Shown here piece after piece: positions 8,526-17,736 of a DNA stretch of 64,000 nt. How positions within the stretch are numbered: the stretch's first letter is position 1; every line of letters starts with the position of its first letter. A model generated the notes under the pieces. That model ran no database searches, had not been told where the DNA came from, and was given only the letters and a program-made list of their open reading frames with translations. The position numbers and the translations under genes are program-made. This DNA comes from Pseudophaeobacter profundi (lineage in GTDB: Bacteria > Pseudomonadota > Alphaproteobacteria > Rhodobacterales > Rhodobacteraceae): assembly GCF_029697505.1 (NCBI RefSeq), contig NZ_JARJEF010000007.1, positions 168,020-232,019 on the forward strand, read 5' to 3'.

Positions 8526-8972
8526 TTACCAGCGCGTCAGGGCATCTTCATCATCAGCCTTGGCCGCGACCCATTCAGATGCCCCATCCAGCAGGATTTC
8601 CTTCTTCCAGAACGGCGCACGCGATTTCAGGTAGTCCATCATATATTCCGCCGCCTCGAAGGCATCCCTACGGTGACGGGCTGCGGTGGCCACCATCATG
8701 ATCTGCGCGCCAGGCTTCAGGCGTCCATAGCGGTGGATGACCAGCACATCTGCCAGGGACCAGCGGGCCTCGGCCTCGGCAGCGATCTTTTCCAATGCCG
8801 TTTGCGTCATCCCCGGATAGTGCTCGATCTCCATCGCGACCAGACCTCCACCCTCGATATCGCGGACCACCCCGGTAAAGGTCACAATGGCCCCGGCACC
8901 AGAACAGCCTGCGGCAAAGTCATTGCTCTGCGCGCCCGGATCAAACCCGGCCTCCTGCACCCGCACCTGCAT
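8526..8972 (-). CDS. moaE: molybdopterin synthase catalytic subunit
   Basis: MoaE transfers sulfur from the MoaD thiocarboxylate to cyclic pyranopterin monophosphate to make molybdopterin. The 148-residue protein has the family segments IVTFTGVVRD near residue 30, EIEHYPGMT near 49, VIHRYGRLKPG, and the catalytic-site lysine region YLKSRAPFWKKE near residue 120. It is the last gene of pgsA-moaD-moaE; only 4 bases separate it from moaD, as expected for subunits of one complex. Confidence 0.94.
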   Translation of the reverse strand: MQVRVQEAGFDPGAQSNDFAAGCSGAGAIVTFTGVVRDIEGGGLVAMEIEHYPGMTQTALEKIAAEAEARWSLADVLVIHRYGRLKPGAQIMMVATAARHRRDAFEAAEYMMDYLKSRAPFWKKEILLDGASEWVAAKADDEDALTRW

Positions 8973-8976
8973 CCGA

Positions 8977-9222
8977 TCAGCCCCCCGTCATCGGCGGAAA
9001 GAAGGCCACTTCGCGCACGCCGACAAGCGGCGCGTCAAAATCGGACAGCTCTTGATCCAGCGCCACCCGCAGCGCCGACAGATCGGCAAAGGCAGCGGCG
9101 TAGCGCTCTTCGCGCCCGCTCAGCTCTGTCACCAGATCGGCAACTGTTGCGGCGCTGGTTTCTACCTCTTCACGAGCCAGGCCGATGCGCTCGCGCACCC
9201 AGGCAAAATAAACGATATCCAT
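8977..9222 (-). CDS. moaD: molybdopterin synthase sulfur-carrier subunit
   Basis: MoaD is the ubiquitin-like sulfur carrier of molybdopterin synthase. The protein has 81 residues, begins MDIVYFAWVRERIG and ends in the required Gly-Gly (FPPMTGG), which is thiocarboxylated. The ATG at 9222 has GAAGGAGAG upstream and shares one base with the pgsA stop (TGATG). A longer in-frame extension to 9312 is rejected because it runs antiparallel to no known domain and lies wholly inside pgsA. Confidence 0.93.
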   Translation of the reverse strand: MDIVYFAWVRERIGLAREEVETSAATVADLVTELSGREERYAAAFADLSALRVALDQELSDFDAPLVGVREVAFFPPMTGG

Positions 9223-9893
9223 CAGCGGCTCTCCTTCAGATGTGGCAGCGCCTTGCGCATGTAATCCGCACCGGTGATCAGGGTCAAAGCCGCCGCAATC
9301 CACAAGAGCCACAGCCCGATCCGCCCGGTCCAGAACATGCCTTCCAGCTTCCAGCGCAACCCGTGCACATCCTCGACCTGACCATTCAGGATCTGTTCGA
9401 TCAAGGCCTGATCCATCCCAAGGGAGGACATCGCCAGATAATGTTCAAAAACCCCCTGCGAAAACAGCGTGGCAATCGCCACCATCTGCGCCGTTGTTTT
9501 CCACTTGGCCAGCTGGGTGACCTTCAGCGTCCCCGCCGTATCGCCCAGGAATTCACGCAGGCCGGACACAAAGACCTCGCGGAACAGAATCACGGTCGTC
9601 GGCAGCACCAGCCAGGGGGTCCAGTGTTCGTCAGCATAGCCCACCAGGATCATCAATGCGATCACCACCATGGCCTTGTCGGCGATGGGGTCCAGCATTG
9701 CCCCCATCTTGGTTTCCTGTTTCCAGGCACGGGCCAGGTAGCCATCAAACCAATCGGTGACGGCCGCCCCCACAAACAGGATCAGGGCAAACCAATCCGC
9801 CAGCGGACGGGAAAAGTAGAGAAACATAACGGCGAGACCAGGAGCCGCCAGCAGGCGCACCAGGGTCAGGATATTGGGCAGGGTCCATTTCAT
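9222..9893 (-). CDS. pgsA: CDP-diacylglycerol-glycerol-3-phosphate 3-phosphatidyltransferase
   Basis: PgsA makes phosphatidylglycerol phosphate from CDP-diacylglycerol in the inner membrane. The 223-residue polytopic protein has a complete CDP-alcohol phosphotransferase motif at about residues 56-81: DWFDGYLAR, then G and two spaced Asp in MGAMLDPIAD. The start at 9893 (MKWTLPNILTLVRLLAAPG) matches the family; the in-frame codons upstream to 9989 are not conserved in type. It is translationally coupled to moaD. Confidence 0.93.
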   Translation of the reverse strand: MKWTLPNILTLVRLLAAPGLAVMFLYFSRPLADWFALILFVGAAVTDWFDGYLARAWKQETKMGAMLDPIADKAMVVIALMILVGYADEHWTPWLVLPTTVILFREVFVSGLREFLGDTAGTLKVTQLAKWKTTAQMVAIATLFSQGVFEHYLAMSSLGMDQALIEQILNGQVEDVHGLRWKLEGMFWTGRIGLWLLWIAAALTLITGADYMRKALPHLKESR

Positions 9894-10036
9894 GCGGCGG
9901 ACCCTACAATGCGCCCTGCAAACATAAAAGACGCATAAGACACTTTCGGTTTCAGAATGCTGTGACTCCCGCGCACATGTGCAACGCATCGGGGCCGACC
10001 AGGGGGGCCACCCATTCCTGGCTTGGGGCGCGCTTG

Positions 10037-11926
10037 CTATTTTCCACTGTGGAAATGATCATAGATCCGCTCTGCCAGGGCGAGGGAAATACCATCGACC
10101 GCTTTCAGGTCCGGTAAATCGGCACGGCTGACAGCCTTGGCACTGCCAAAATGCGCCAGCAGGGCGCGCTTGCGGCTAGCGCCAACGCCGGGGACTTCAT
10201 CCAGGGGCGTGGCACCGACGGCCTTGGCGCGTTTGGCCCGATGGGTGCCGATGGCAAAGCGGTGCGCCTCATCGCGCATCCGCTGGACAAAATACAGAAC
10301 CGGGTCATTGCGCTGCAGCGCAAAGGCGGCCTCGCCCAGGCGGTGGAATTCCTCTTTGCCGTGATCGCGATCAACCCCCTTGGCGACCCCCACCATGGGA
10401 ATATCCTGCACCCCGTGTTCGGCCATGATCTCTGCCACCGCAGAAACCTGCCCGGCGCCGCCATCGATCAGCAATAGATCCGGCCACATGCCCTTTTCAC
10501 GATCGGGATCTTCCTTCTTCAGGCGCGAAAACCGTCGGTTCAGCACCTCTTTCATCATGCCAAAGTCATCCCCCGGCACCAGATCGTCACCGCGAATGTT
10601 GAATTTGCGATAGGCGTTTTTCATAAAGCCCTCGGGCCCGGCAACAATCATGCCGCCCACCGCATTGGTGCCCTGAATATGCGAGTTGTCGTAGACCTCG
10701 ATCCGCTGCGGCGGCGCCTTCAGGCCAAAGGCATCGGCCAGCCCTTTCAGCAGCCGGGTCTGCGTCGCGCTTTCGGCCATGCGCCGGGCCAGGCTTTCGC
10801 GGGCATTACGCACGGCCCCGGCGACCAGCTCGGTCTTTTCACCGCGCAGTGGCACCAACAGTTCAACCCGGCGTCCGGCCTTGCCGCTCAGCGCTTCCTC
10901 CATCAGATCGGTATTTTCGATGGCATCCGACAGGATCAGCTGCCGGGGCGGTTCCTTGTTGTCATAGAACTGGCCAAGAAAGGCCTCCATGACCTCGGCC
11001 GCCGACATGTCGGCCTCAACGCGGGGATAGAAATCCTGATTGCCCCAGTTCTGATTGGCGCGAATGAAGAACACCTGCACACAGGCCTGGCCGCCTTCCA
11101 TATGCAGGCCGATGATATCGGCCTCGGCAACGCCGCGCGGGTTGATGCCCTGCACCGATTGCACCTGGGTCAGCGCCTTGATGCGATCGCGCAGCGCGGC
11201 CGCACGTTCAAACTCCATCGCCTCAGAGGCCTTCATCATCTCTTCGCCCAGCTCTTCCTGGATCTTGGTCGATCGCCCCGCGAGAAAGCGTTCGGCATCG
11301 CGCACCGCCAGGGCATAGTCTTCCTGCGAGATCTCGCCGGTGCAGGGGGCTGAACAGCGTTTGATCTGATATTGCAGGCAGGGGCGGGTGCGGCTTTCAA
11401 ACATCGCATTGGAACAATCGCGCAGCAAAAACGCCTTTTGCAGCTGGTTGAGCGTCCGGTTCACCGCGCCAGCACTGGCAAAGGGGCCAAAATAACTGCC
11501 CTTCTGTTTGCGCGCGCCGCGATGCTTCTTGAGCTGGGCAAAGGCGTGATCCTTGGCCACCAGAATATTGGGGAAGCTTTTGTCGTCGCGCAGCAGCACG
11601 TTGTATTTGGGCTTCAGCTGCTTGATCAGGTTCTGCTCCAGCAGCAGCGCCTCGGTTTCTGTCCGGGTGGTAAGAAACATCATGGTCGCGGTCAGCGCGA
11701 TCATCCGTTCAATCCGCGGCGAATTCCCCGGTCGGGTATAATTCGATACCCGCGCCCTGAGATTGCGCGCCTTGCCGACATAGAGCACCCGGCTTTCGCT
11801 ATCCAGCATGCGATAAACCCCCGGAGAGGCATCCAGCATTTTGACATAGTCCTGGATGACGCCGTAGCCGGTTCTGGGCTGTTCTACAGTGGGCTCTGAT
11901 CTGTCGTCTGTCATGCTGTTAGTCAT
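10037..11926 (-). CDS. uvrC: excinuclease ABC subunit C
   Basis: UvrC makes both incisions in nucleotide excision repair. The 629-residue protein has a GIY-YIG nuclease domain (GVYRML and [14 protein letters not shown] near residues 35-60), a UVR domain ([17 protein letters not shown] near 210), an RNase H-like nuclease domain ([19 protein letters not shown]) and a C-terminal helix-hairpin-helix pair ([20 protein letters not shown]). I place the start at 11926 (MTNSMTDDR) with GGGA upstream; 11914 is an alternative. pgsA follows 143 bases downstream on the same strand. Confidence 0.95.
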   Translation of the reverse strand: MTNSMTDDRSEPTVEQPRTGYGVIQDYVKMLDASPGVYRMLDSESRVLYVGKARNLRARVSNYTRPGNSPRIERMIALTATMMFLTTRTETEALLLEQNLIKQLKPKYNVLLRDDKSFPNILVAKDHAFAQLKKHRGARKQKGSYFGPFASAGAVNRTLNQLQKAFLLRDCSNAMFESRTRPCLQYQIKRCSAPCTGEISQEDYALAVRDAERFLAGRSTKIQEELGEEMMKASEAMEFERAAALRDRIKALTQVQSVQGINPRGVAEADIIGLHMEGGQACVQVFFIRANQNWGNQDFYPRVEADMSAAEVMEAFLGQFYDNKEPPRQLILSDAIENTDLMEEALSGKAGRRVELLVPLRGEKTELVAGAVRNARESLARRMAESATQTRLLKGLADAFGLKAPPQRIEVYDNSHIQGTNAVGGMIVAGPEGFMKNAYRKFNIRGDDLVPGDDFGMMKEVLNRRFSRLKKEDPDREKGMWPDLLLIDGGAGQVSAVAEIMAEHGVQDIPMVGVAKGVDRDHGKEEFHRLGEAAFALQRNDPVLYFVQRMRDEAHRFAIGTHRAKRAKAVGATPLDEVPGVGASRKRALLAHFGSAKAVSRADLPDLKAVDGISLALAERIYDHFHSGK

Positions 11927-12259
11927 ATGATTCCCGGCGCCGCGCTGCAATGACTGCCAGACAATTTCAAGAGTTGAACAAATCCACGACACCTGTGGAT
12001 AAGGCTGAAGATATCTTTGGGCTATCCGCGCTTTTCCCTTATTTCAGGCCAGGTTTTGACGGATGCTTAATTATTGGGCAAATGTATAAGGCGCTGTAAT
12101 ATAACGATATATTTTATAAGCTCTTTCAAGTTTTTGAATTCAAAGACTCTTTTGTAACGAATCTGTGACTGCCATGACCTAGGTGCACAACTTTTCTGGG
12201 GTCAATCCAAATAACAGCTAAATCGGGCAAGGCATTATCCAAGCACCATTACGAGGCGA
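11927..12259. other. AT-rich intergenic stretch upstream of uvrC
   Basis: This 333-base gap has a markedly AT-rich core (about 12060-12150, for example TAATATAACGATATATTTTA) compared with its GC-rich neighbours. No gene, tRNA or strong hairpin was seen. It probably holds the uvrC promoter and the transcript end of the SDR gene. Confidence 0.5.
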
Positions 12260-13006
12260 TCAACCCAGATGTTCACCGCCATCAACGCAGATCAACTGTC
12301 CCGTCACTGCAGGCGCGGCGAGCAAATAGCCAAGCGCAGCGGTGATATCCTCGGGGTGTACCCCCCGTTGCAGCGGGGTGGCAGCCCGCTCCCGGGCAAA
12401 TTCCGCAGGGCTTTGGTGGATATTGGCAAGGGTTGGTCCCGGCCCGATCGCATTGACACGGATCCCCGGTGCCAGCGCCTGTGACGCGGTTTGCGTCAGC
12501 GTCCAGAGCGCCGATTTCGCCAGGGTGTAGCTCATGTAATCCGGGGCCAGATTGCGGACCCGCTGATCGACCATATTGACCACAAGCCCCCAAGCCAGGG
12601 TTTCGCCCTGGCTGTCATATCGCGGCGCAACACCTTGCCGCGCCATCGCCTGGATCAGCACAAAGGGCGCGCGCAGATTGCTATCAAAATGCCTGTTCCA
12701 GCTGCTGGTAGTGGCGGTTTCCAGCAGATCCGGTTCAAAGATGGAAGCATTGTTCACAAGGCAGGTCACTGCCCCGCCAAGCGCAGATGCGGCACGGGGC
12801 AGCAGATCAGCGCTGGCCGCCTGCGACAACAGATCGGCCTCTAGGGTCACCGCCTGACGCCCCATGGCGCGGATCTGCCCGGCCACCTCCTCAGCTTCAG
12901 CGGCAGAGCGGTTGTAATGCACCGCCACGTCATAGCCCTCGGTGGCCAGCTTGAGCGCCATGGCGCGACCAAGCCGCTTGCCCGCGCCGGTTACCAATGC
13001 GCGCAT
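12260..13006 (-). CDS. short-chain dehydrogenase, pteridine-reductase (FolM/PTR1)-like
   Basis: A 248-residue SDR. The cofactor loop is TGAGKRLGRAMAL; the Lys-Arg after the glycine loop is typical of NADPH-dependent pteridine reductases such as PTR1 and FolM rather than of FabG. The active-site motif is YTLAK (Tyr-x3-Lys) near residue 165, preceded by NNASIFEPD. A role in dihydrofolate or dihydromonapterin reduction is therefore plausible but not proven; the general SDR call is secure. It lies 80 bases downstream of the antiporter gene on the same strand. Confidence 0.8.
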   Translation of the reverse strand: MRALVTGAGKRLGRAMALKLATEGYDVAVHYNRSAAEAEEVAGQIRAMGRQAVTLEADLLSQAASADLLPRAASALGGAVTCLVNNASIFEPDLLETATTSSWNRHFDSNLRAPFVLIQAMARQGVAPRYDSQGETLAWGLVVNMVDQRVRNLAPDYMSYTLAKSALWTLTQTASQALAPGIRVNAIGPGPTLANIHQSPAEFARERAATPLQRGVHPEDITAALGYLLAAPAVTGQLICVDGGEHLG

Positions 13007-13086
13007 ATCATGCCCTCCCTCAGGGTTTGGCTGGCCCCAGCTGCGATCTGTCCGGCTTGATCGCTGGGGGGCATCTCAAAGCAGGA

Positions 13087-14052
13087 TCAGAACAGCACCA
13101 CCAGATAGGTGATGTAAAGCCCGGACAGACCAATCCCCCAGGCCCGCGTGATATCCTTTTTCAGGAAGACAAACGGAACGATCAGGAGCGAAGCTGCCAG
13201 CATAACCCAAAGGTCAAAACGCAGGAATTCAGGATCAACCGAGATCGGCCCAACCAAGGTGGCGAGACCGATAATGGCCAGCAGGTTGAACATGTTAGAG
13301 CCGATGACATTCCCCAGCGCGACATCTGCCTGCCGCCGCAGGGTTGCCATCACCGTGGTCGATAGCTCTGGCAACGAGGTGCCAATCGCCACCAGTGTGA
13401 GGCCAATGACCGTTTCACTGATGTGATACATCCGGGCAATGATCGTGGCGTTATCCACCAACAGATCCGCCCCCAGGGGCAAACCAATCAGCCCAAGGAC
13501 AAGATAGATGCCAATGCGCCAATAGGGCATATCGGGATCCGCTTCTTCCAGGCCCTCCAGCCCTTCCAGCAGGTCTTCGTCGGCCTCACCACAACAGGTC
13601 TTGCGATGGGCGCGGGCCTCGCGGAAGGCATCCGCAAGAAAGAAGGTTAGCGCCGCAAGCAGGATCAGCCCGGACCAGATGGTCAGGGTGCCGCACATGG
13701 CCAAGCCAATAAACAGCAGTGACGCCACCAGCATAAAGACATAGCTTTTGCGGCTGTCACATTGGCTGGTGTGCAGGGTGGCAATCAGCGCAGGGATACC
13801 CAGAACCATCAAGATATTGGCAGTGTTGGACCCCACCACATTGCCCAGGGCAATCCCGTCGGCATCAACCGCCACAGCATTGATCGCGATCAGCAGCTCT
13901 GGCGCAGAGGTGCCAAAGGCAACAATGGTCAGGCTGACGATCAGTGCAGGCACGCCCAGACGAAGCGACAGGTTCACCGCTCCGCGCACCAAGGCATCCC
14001 CAGCCAAAAGCAGGATCACAAGACCCAAACCACACAGCAGCCACGGAATCAT
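13087..14052 (-). CDS. calcium/sodium antiporter of the CaCA family
   Basis: A 321-residue inner-membrane cation antiporter with the two inverted alpha repeats of the family: GTSAPELLIAINAV with GNVVGSNTANI near residues 47-85, and GTSLPELSTTVMA with GNVIGSNMFN near 235-265. The central cytosolic loop is acidic and has a CC pair (HRKTCCGEADED), a possible metal-binding site. It resembles YrbG-type proteins, whose ion preference is not settled. Its ATG overlaps the stop of the zinc-ribbon microprotein gene by four bases. Confidence 0.9.
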   Translation of the reverse strand: MIPWLLCGLGLVILLLAGDALVRGAVNLSLRLGVPALIVSLTIVAFGTSAPELLIAINAVAVDADGIALGNVVGSNTANILMVLGIPALIATLHTSQCDSRKSYVFMLVASLLFIGLAMCGTLTIWSGLILLAALTFFLADAFREARAHRKTCCGEADEDLLEGLEGLEEADPDMPYWRIGIYLVLGLIGLPLGADLLVDNATIIARMYHISETVIGLTLVAIGTSLPELSTTVMATLRRQADVALGNVIGSNMFNLLAIIGLATLVGPISVDPEFLRFDLWVMLAASLLIVPFVFLKKDITRAWGIGLSGLYITYLVVLF

Positions 14053-14222
14053 TTACGCGGTCCTTTTAGTTTGCACCCACAGGGGCTTTTTCCAATTTTG
14101 AACCGCCCACAAGACGGACAGCGCGCGGATTGCAGGCGTTTTTGTCCAGGAAGGGTGAATTTCCCGAACATCGCCAGCACCGCTATGACCACCAGAAACA
14201 GGGTAACGATTTTAAAAATCAC
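14049..14222 (-). CDS. membrane-anchored zinc-ribbon microprotein
   Basis: A 57-residue protein: one N-terminal helix (IFKIVTLFLVVIAVLAMFG) followed by a basic linker and a compact Cys cluster CPSCGRFKIGKSPCGCK, which looks like a small zinc ribbon (C-x2-C-x9-C-x-C). I take the GTG at 14222, one base after the sohB stop, as start; TTG starts further up would lie inside sohB. The stop overlaps the antiporter start (ATGA), so sohB, this gene and the antiporter are coupled. Function unknown. Confidence 0.75.
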   Translation of the reverse strand: MIFKIVTLFLVVIAVLAMFGKFTLPGQKRLQSARCPSCGRFKIGKSPCGCKLKGPRK

Positions 14223-14223
14223 G

Positions 14224-15021
14224 TCAGAGCCCAAAGCGGGCAAACTCTGCCCGCTCCTCTATCCCGGCCAAGGCATCCTGCGCCAGTTGCAGGCCAAACC
14301 GGCTGAGGAAAGGTTTTTTGACCCCATACCGCCGCAGCTTTACCTTATCGCCGAACCGCGCCACCAGCTGCGGCTTGAGATGGCCAAGACCATCAATCAG
14401 GCCTAACTCGCTGGCGCGTTTGGCCAGCCAGATTTCGCCAGTGAACAGATCCTGACTGCTGTCCAGCTTAGTGCCGCGCCGTTGGGTGACATAGTCAATG
14501 AAATTGGTATGGATATCGCCCAGCAAAGTTTTCAGTCGGGCCACATCTTCAGGATTTTCTGCCTGAAACGGATCCAGCATGGATTTGCTTTTGCCAGCCG
14601 TATAGACGCGGCGTTCGACCCCGTGCCGGATCAACAGCTCTTGGGCACCAAAGCCGGCCGAAATCACCCCGATAGAGCCCAGAATAGAGCTGGCGTCGGC
14701 CCAGATTTCATCCGCCGAGGCCGCCAGCCAATAGCCACCCGAGGCAGCAACATCTTCGACAAAGGCCAGCACAGGAATGTTCTTTTCCTCGGCCAGACGC
14801 CGGATGCGCGCGCCAATCAGGGCGCTTTGCACTGGCGATCCCCCAGGGGAATTTATTTCAAGCGCAACGGCGACAGGCTTGCCCTTGGTAAAGGCAGCCT
14901 CCAGCACTGGGGCAAGAGAAACATCGTTTAAGGCGCCACGGCCTGACATGCCAATGGCACCGGAGAGACGCACAACGGAAACGAGGGGCGGTTTTTTCAC
15001 AAAGGGTATGCGCAGCATCAT
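14224..15021 (-). CDS. S49 family signal-peptide-peptidase-like serine protease
   Basis: A protein of about 265 residues related to SohB/SppA, membrane-linked proteases that degrade leftover signal peptides or membrane protein fragments. It has EINSPGGSPVQSA near residue 55, AASGGYWLAASADEI near 92 and GSIGVIS near 115. The Ser of AASGG and the Lys of TAGKSK 50 residues later fit the Ser/Lys dyad of the single-domain family. The start (15021, with ATGATG) has no clear ribosome site, so it is uncertain. Two coupled genes follow. Confidence 0.88.
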   Translation of the reverse strand: MMLRIPFVKKPPLVSVVRLSGAIGMSGRGALNDVSLAPVLEAAFTKGKPVAVALEINSPGGSPVQSALIGARIRRLAEEKNIPVLAFVEDVAASGGYWLAASADEIWADASSILGSIGVISAGFGAQELLIRHGVERRVYTAGKSKSMLDPFQAENPEDVARLKTLLGDIHTNFIDYVTQRRGTKLDSSQDLFTGEIWLAKRASELGLIDGLGHLKPQLVARFGDKVKLRRYGVKKPFLSRFGLQLAQDALAGIEERAEFARFGL

Positions 15022-15186
15022 GGCGCCGATGTAGATGCGCACCGGAGCTGAAACAAGGGAACCACCCTCACAAAACCCGTTCCGGCCAAAACTGAGGGGG
15101 GGCCTGTGTATATTTGCAACGCTCCACGACAGGGCGCGCGCTATCTGCACAGCCCCCCGCCCGCAGCGCCCGCAGGCAGCGCCGGA

Positions 15187-15948
15187 TCAGGACCGGATGC
15201 GCCAACCGGTCTTGAAAATCCACCAGATCACCGCAAGGCACAGCGCCGTAAAGCCGCCAATGGCCAGCAAGCTTACCCCTACCGGCACATCCGAGGTGCC
15301 AAAGAAGGACCAGCGAAAGCCCGAAATCAGATAGACTACCGGATTGAACAGGGTGATCTTCTGCCAGATCGGCGGCAGCATTGATATTGAATAGAAAGAG
15401 CCGCCCAGAAACACCAATGGCGTCACCACCAGCAGCGGCACCAGTTGCAGCTGTTCAAAGTTCTTTGCCCAGATCCCGATGATAAAGCCCATCAGCGCAA
15501 AACTGAGACAGGTCAGCAGCAAGAACAACACCATGGCCAGCGGGTGGGCGATGGTCAGATCAACAAACAGCGTTGCTGTGGCCAGGATGACAAAGCCGAT
15601 GAACAGCGCCTTGGTGGCCGCCGCGCCGACATAACCTAGCACGATCTCCAGAAAATTCACCGGAGCCGACAGCAGTTCATAAATGGTGCCGATGAATTTG
15701 GGGAAATAGATGCCAAAGGACGCGTTTGAAATGCTCTGTGTCATCACGCTGAGCATGATCAGCCCAGGCACGATAAAGGCACCGTAATCAATGCCATCCA
15801 CCTGGTCGATACGGCTGCCAATGGCGGCACCAAAGACCACAAAATACAGCGAGGTTGACAGGACAGGCGAGAGGAAGCTTTGGAATAGTGTTCGAAAGAA
15901 CCGTGTCATTTCAAAACGGTAGATAGACCAGATTGCGATCCAGTTCAT
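15187..15948 (-). CDS. ABC-2 type transporter permease
   Basis: A 253-residue permease with six predicted helices, similar in layout to the YadH family. It forms an exporter with the ATPase encoded immediately upstream; the ATPase stop and the permease start overlap by four bases (15945-15948). The segment [20 protein letters not shown] near the C-terminus is typical of the family. The exported substrate is unknown; YadGH-type pairs have been loosely linked to lipid or polysaccharide export. Confidence 0.88.
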   Translation of the reverse strand: MNWIAIWSIYRFEMTRFFRTLFQSFLSPVLSTSLYFVVFGAAIGSRIDQVDGIDYGAFIVPGLIMLSVMTQSISNASFGIYFPKFIGTIYELLSAPVNFLEIVLGYVGAAATKALFIGFVILATATLFVDLTIAHPLAMVLFLLLTCLSFALMGFIIGIWAKNFEQLQLVPLLVVTPLVFLGGSFYSISMLPPIWQKITLFNPVVYLISGFRWSFFGTSDVPVGVSLLAIGGFTALCLAVIWWIFKTGWRIRS

Positions 15949-16874
15949 GATTTATCTCCTGACACGAGACCAACAAAAATATCTTCCAGACTGGATTGCC
16001 GGGTCGAGACATCCGACAAGACCAGCCCCGCCGCCGCGACATCGTTCAACAGGGCGGTGATGCCAGTGCGCTCTGCCTTGGTGTCATAGGTGTAGATCAG
16101 GGCATCGCCTGCCCCATTCAGCGCCAGCGCATGCGGTGCCAGCGTCTCTGGCACGGCGTCGATAGCAGTGCTGAGATGCACGCAGAGTTGTTTTTGCCCC
16201 AGCTGCGCCATCAGGTCATCCTTATCCTTGACCAGCAGGATCTGACCATCGGCGATCACCCCGACGCGGTCGGCGATGGCCTCGGCTTCTTCAATGTAGT
16301 GGGTGGTCAGGATGATGGTAACGCCATTCGCTTTCAGCTCTCGGACCACATCCCACATGTCTTTACGCAGCTCAACATCCACGCCCGCAGTGGGTTCGTC
16401 CAGAAACAGCACGCGCGGTTCATGGGCCAGGGCCTTGGCGATCAGCACACGGCGCTTCATGCCGCCGGACAATTCCTTGACCTGACTGTTGCGTTTGTCC
16501 CAAAGCGACAGTTTCTTCAGGATTTCTTCGATCAGCGCATCGTTTTTTGGCTTGCCAAAAAGCCCGCGCGAGAACCGGACCGAGTTGATGACCTTTTCGA
16601 AAGGTTCCAGGTTAATTTCCTGCGGCACCAAGCCGATCAGCGAGCGCGCGGCGCGAAAATCCTCCAAGATGCAATTGCCGCCCACCAGCACCTTGCCAGA
16701 GCTGGGAGTGGTAATACCGCAAACGGTTGAAATCAGCGTGGTCTTTCCGGCACCATTGGGGCCAAGAAGGGCCAGGATTTCCCCCTCTTCGATCTCGAGA
16801 GAGACCCCTTTCAGCGCCTCAAAGCCACCTTCATAGGATTTGCGCAGATCGGAAATGGACAGGATCGCCGCCAT
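15945..16874 (-). CDS. ABC transporter ATP-binding protein
   Basis: A 309-residue ATPase with Walker [10 protein letters not shown] near residue 38, signature LSGGMKRR near 135, Walker [13 protein letters not shown] near 156 and the H-loop TTHYIEEAE. The C-terminal 80 residues are an accessory domain as in YadG-type exporters. The ATG at 16874 is chosen because GTGGAGG lies just upstream; an ATG at 16901 has no site. It pairs with the coupled permease. Confidence 0.9.
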   Translation of the reverse strand: MAAILSISDLRKSYEGGFEALKGVSLEIEEGEILALLGPNGAGKTTLISTVCGITTPSSGKVLVGGNCILEDFRAARSLIGLVPQEINLEPFEKVINSVRFSRGLFGKPKNDALIEEILKKLSLWDKRNSQVKELSGGMKRRVLIAKALAHEPRVLFLDEPTAGVDVELRKDMWDVVRELKANGVTIILTTHYIEEAEAIADRVGVIADGQILLVKDKDDLMAQLGQKQLCVHLSTAIDAVPETLAPHALALNGAGDALIYTYDTKAERTGITALLNDVAAAGLVLSDVSTRQSSLEDIFVGLVSGDKS

Positions 16875-17039
16875 GGAGCCTCCACTAGACTGAGAGTTCA
16901 TTTCGCACAACCTACCGGGGCAGCAGACCAGCCACCAGAGACAGGATGCGCAGGGACCTGTGCGCCTGCGCAGGGATCCAGTGTCGGGGGGGCTGCGCGG
17001 CCTGACCCAACGGCTGGACCCAGACGGATCGGGTGCCGG

Positions 17040-17588
17040 TTAGTTGCCAGTGATCTTTTTGAACCAGCCCTTCTTGTCTGGCTGTGGCGCATCTTCGCCC
17101 GCCACATCGTCACTGGCGGCAGGATCGGTGGCAGCTTCGGGGGGATCCGCAGGGGCCAGATGGGTCTGCAGATTGACAAAGAACTGATCAGCCATCTTTT
17201 TGGCAAAGCCGTCGATAATGCGGCTGCCCAGCTGCGCCAGCTTGCCGCCGACCTTGGCCTCAACCTCATAGGACAGCAGCGTTCCGGTCTCGCTGGGGGT
17301 CAGGCTGACCACCGCGCCGCCCTTGGCAAAGCCCGCCGCGCCGCCCTTGCCTTCTCCGGTGATGGTCAGCTTTTCATTCTCGATCAGATCCGACAGGGTG
17401 ACCTGGCCTTTGAACGTCGCCTTCACCGGGCCAACCTTCTGCGTAACCGAGGCCTCAAAGCCGTCCTCTACGCTACCGCTGACCTCTTGGGCGCCGGGCA
17501 CGCAGGCCTTCAGCACCTCTGGATTCAACAAGGCGGCATAGACCTCTGCCGGGGGGGCGGCGATTTCTTTGCTATCGCTCATCTGCAT
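17040..17588 (-). CDS. CoxG-like SRPBCC protein
   Basis: A 182-residue protein of the carbon monoxide dehydrogenase subunit G family. CoxG proteins recruit CO dehydrogenase-type enzymes to the membrane or assist them. Visible family segments are AAPPAEVYAALLNPEVLKAC at the N-terminus, VGPVKATFKGQV and KVGGKLAQLGSRIIDGFAKK. A C-terminal extension of about 40 residues is acidic and ends in a basic amphipathic stretch (KKGWFKKITGN). The start at 17588 has CAGGAG upstream. No coxMSL genes are in this window, so it is an orphan here. Confidence 0.85.
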   Translation of the reverse strand: MQMSDSKEIAAPPAEVYAALLNPEVLKACVPGAQEVSGSVEDGFEASVTQKVGPVKATFKGQVTLSDLIENEKLTITGEGKGGAAGFAKGGAVVSLTPSETGTLLSYEVEAKVGGKLAQLGSRIIDGFAKKMADQFFVNLQTHLAPADPPEAATDPAASDDVAGEDAPQPDKKGWFKKITGN

Positions 17589-17736
17589 GGTGGCTCTCCT
17601 GTCGGGGGGCGGCGCAACGCGCGACCTCTGGGCCCCTGTTGTAAATCTGTTGGCTCTCACATCTCTAGACCTAACCGACAGGCACCGGCTCTGCCAAGGC
17701 GTAAGGGGCAAACCCGATCAGCACCAGCTGCTCTCC

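Noticed and set aside
9223-9312. Longer N-terminus of moaD
   Set aside because: The extension lies within pgsA; the ATG at 9222 has a good ribosome site and gives the normal 81-residue MoaD.
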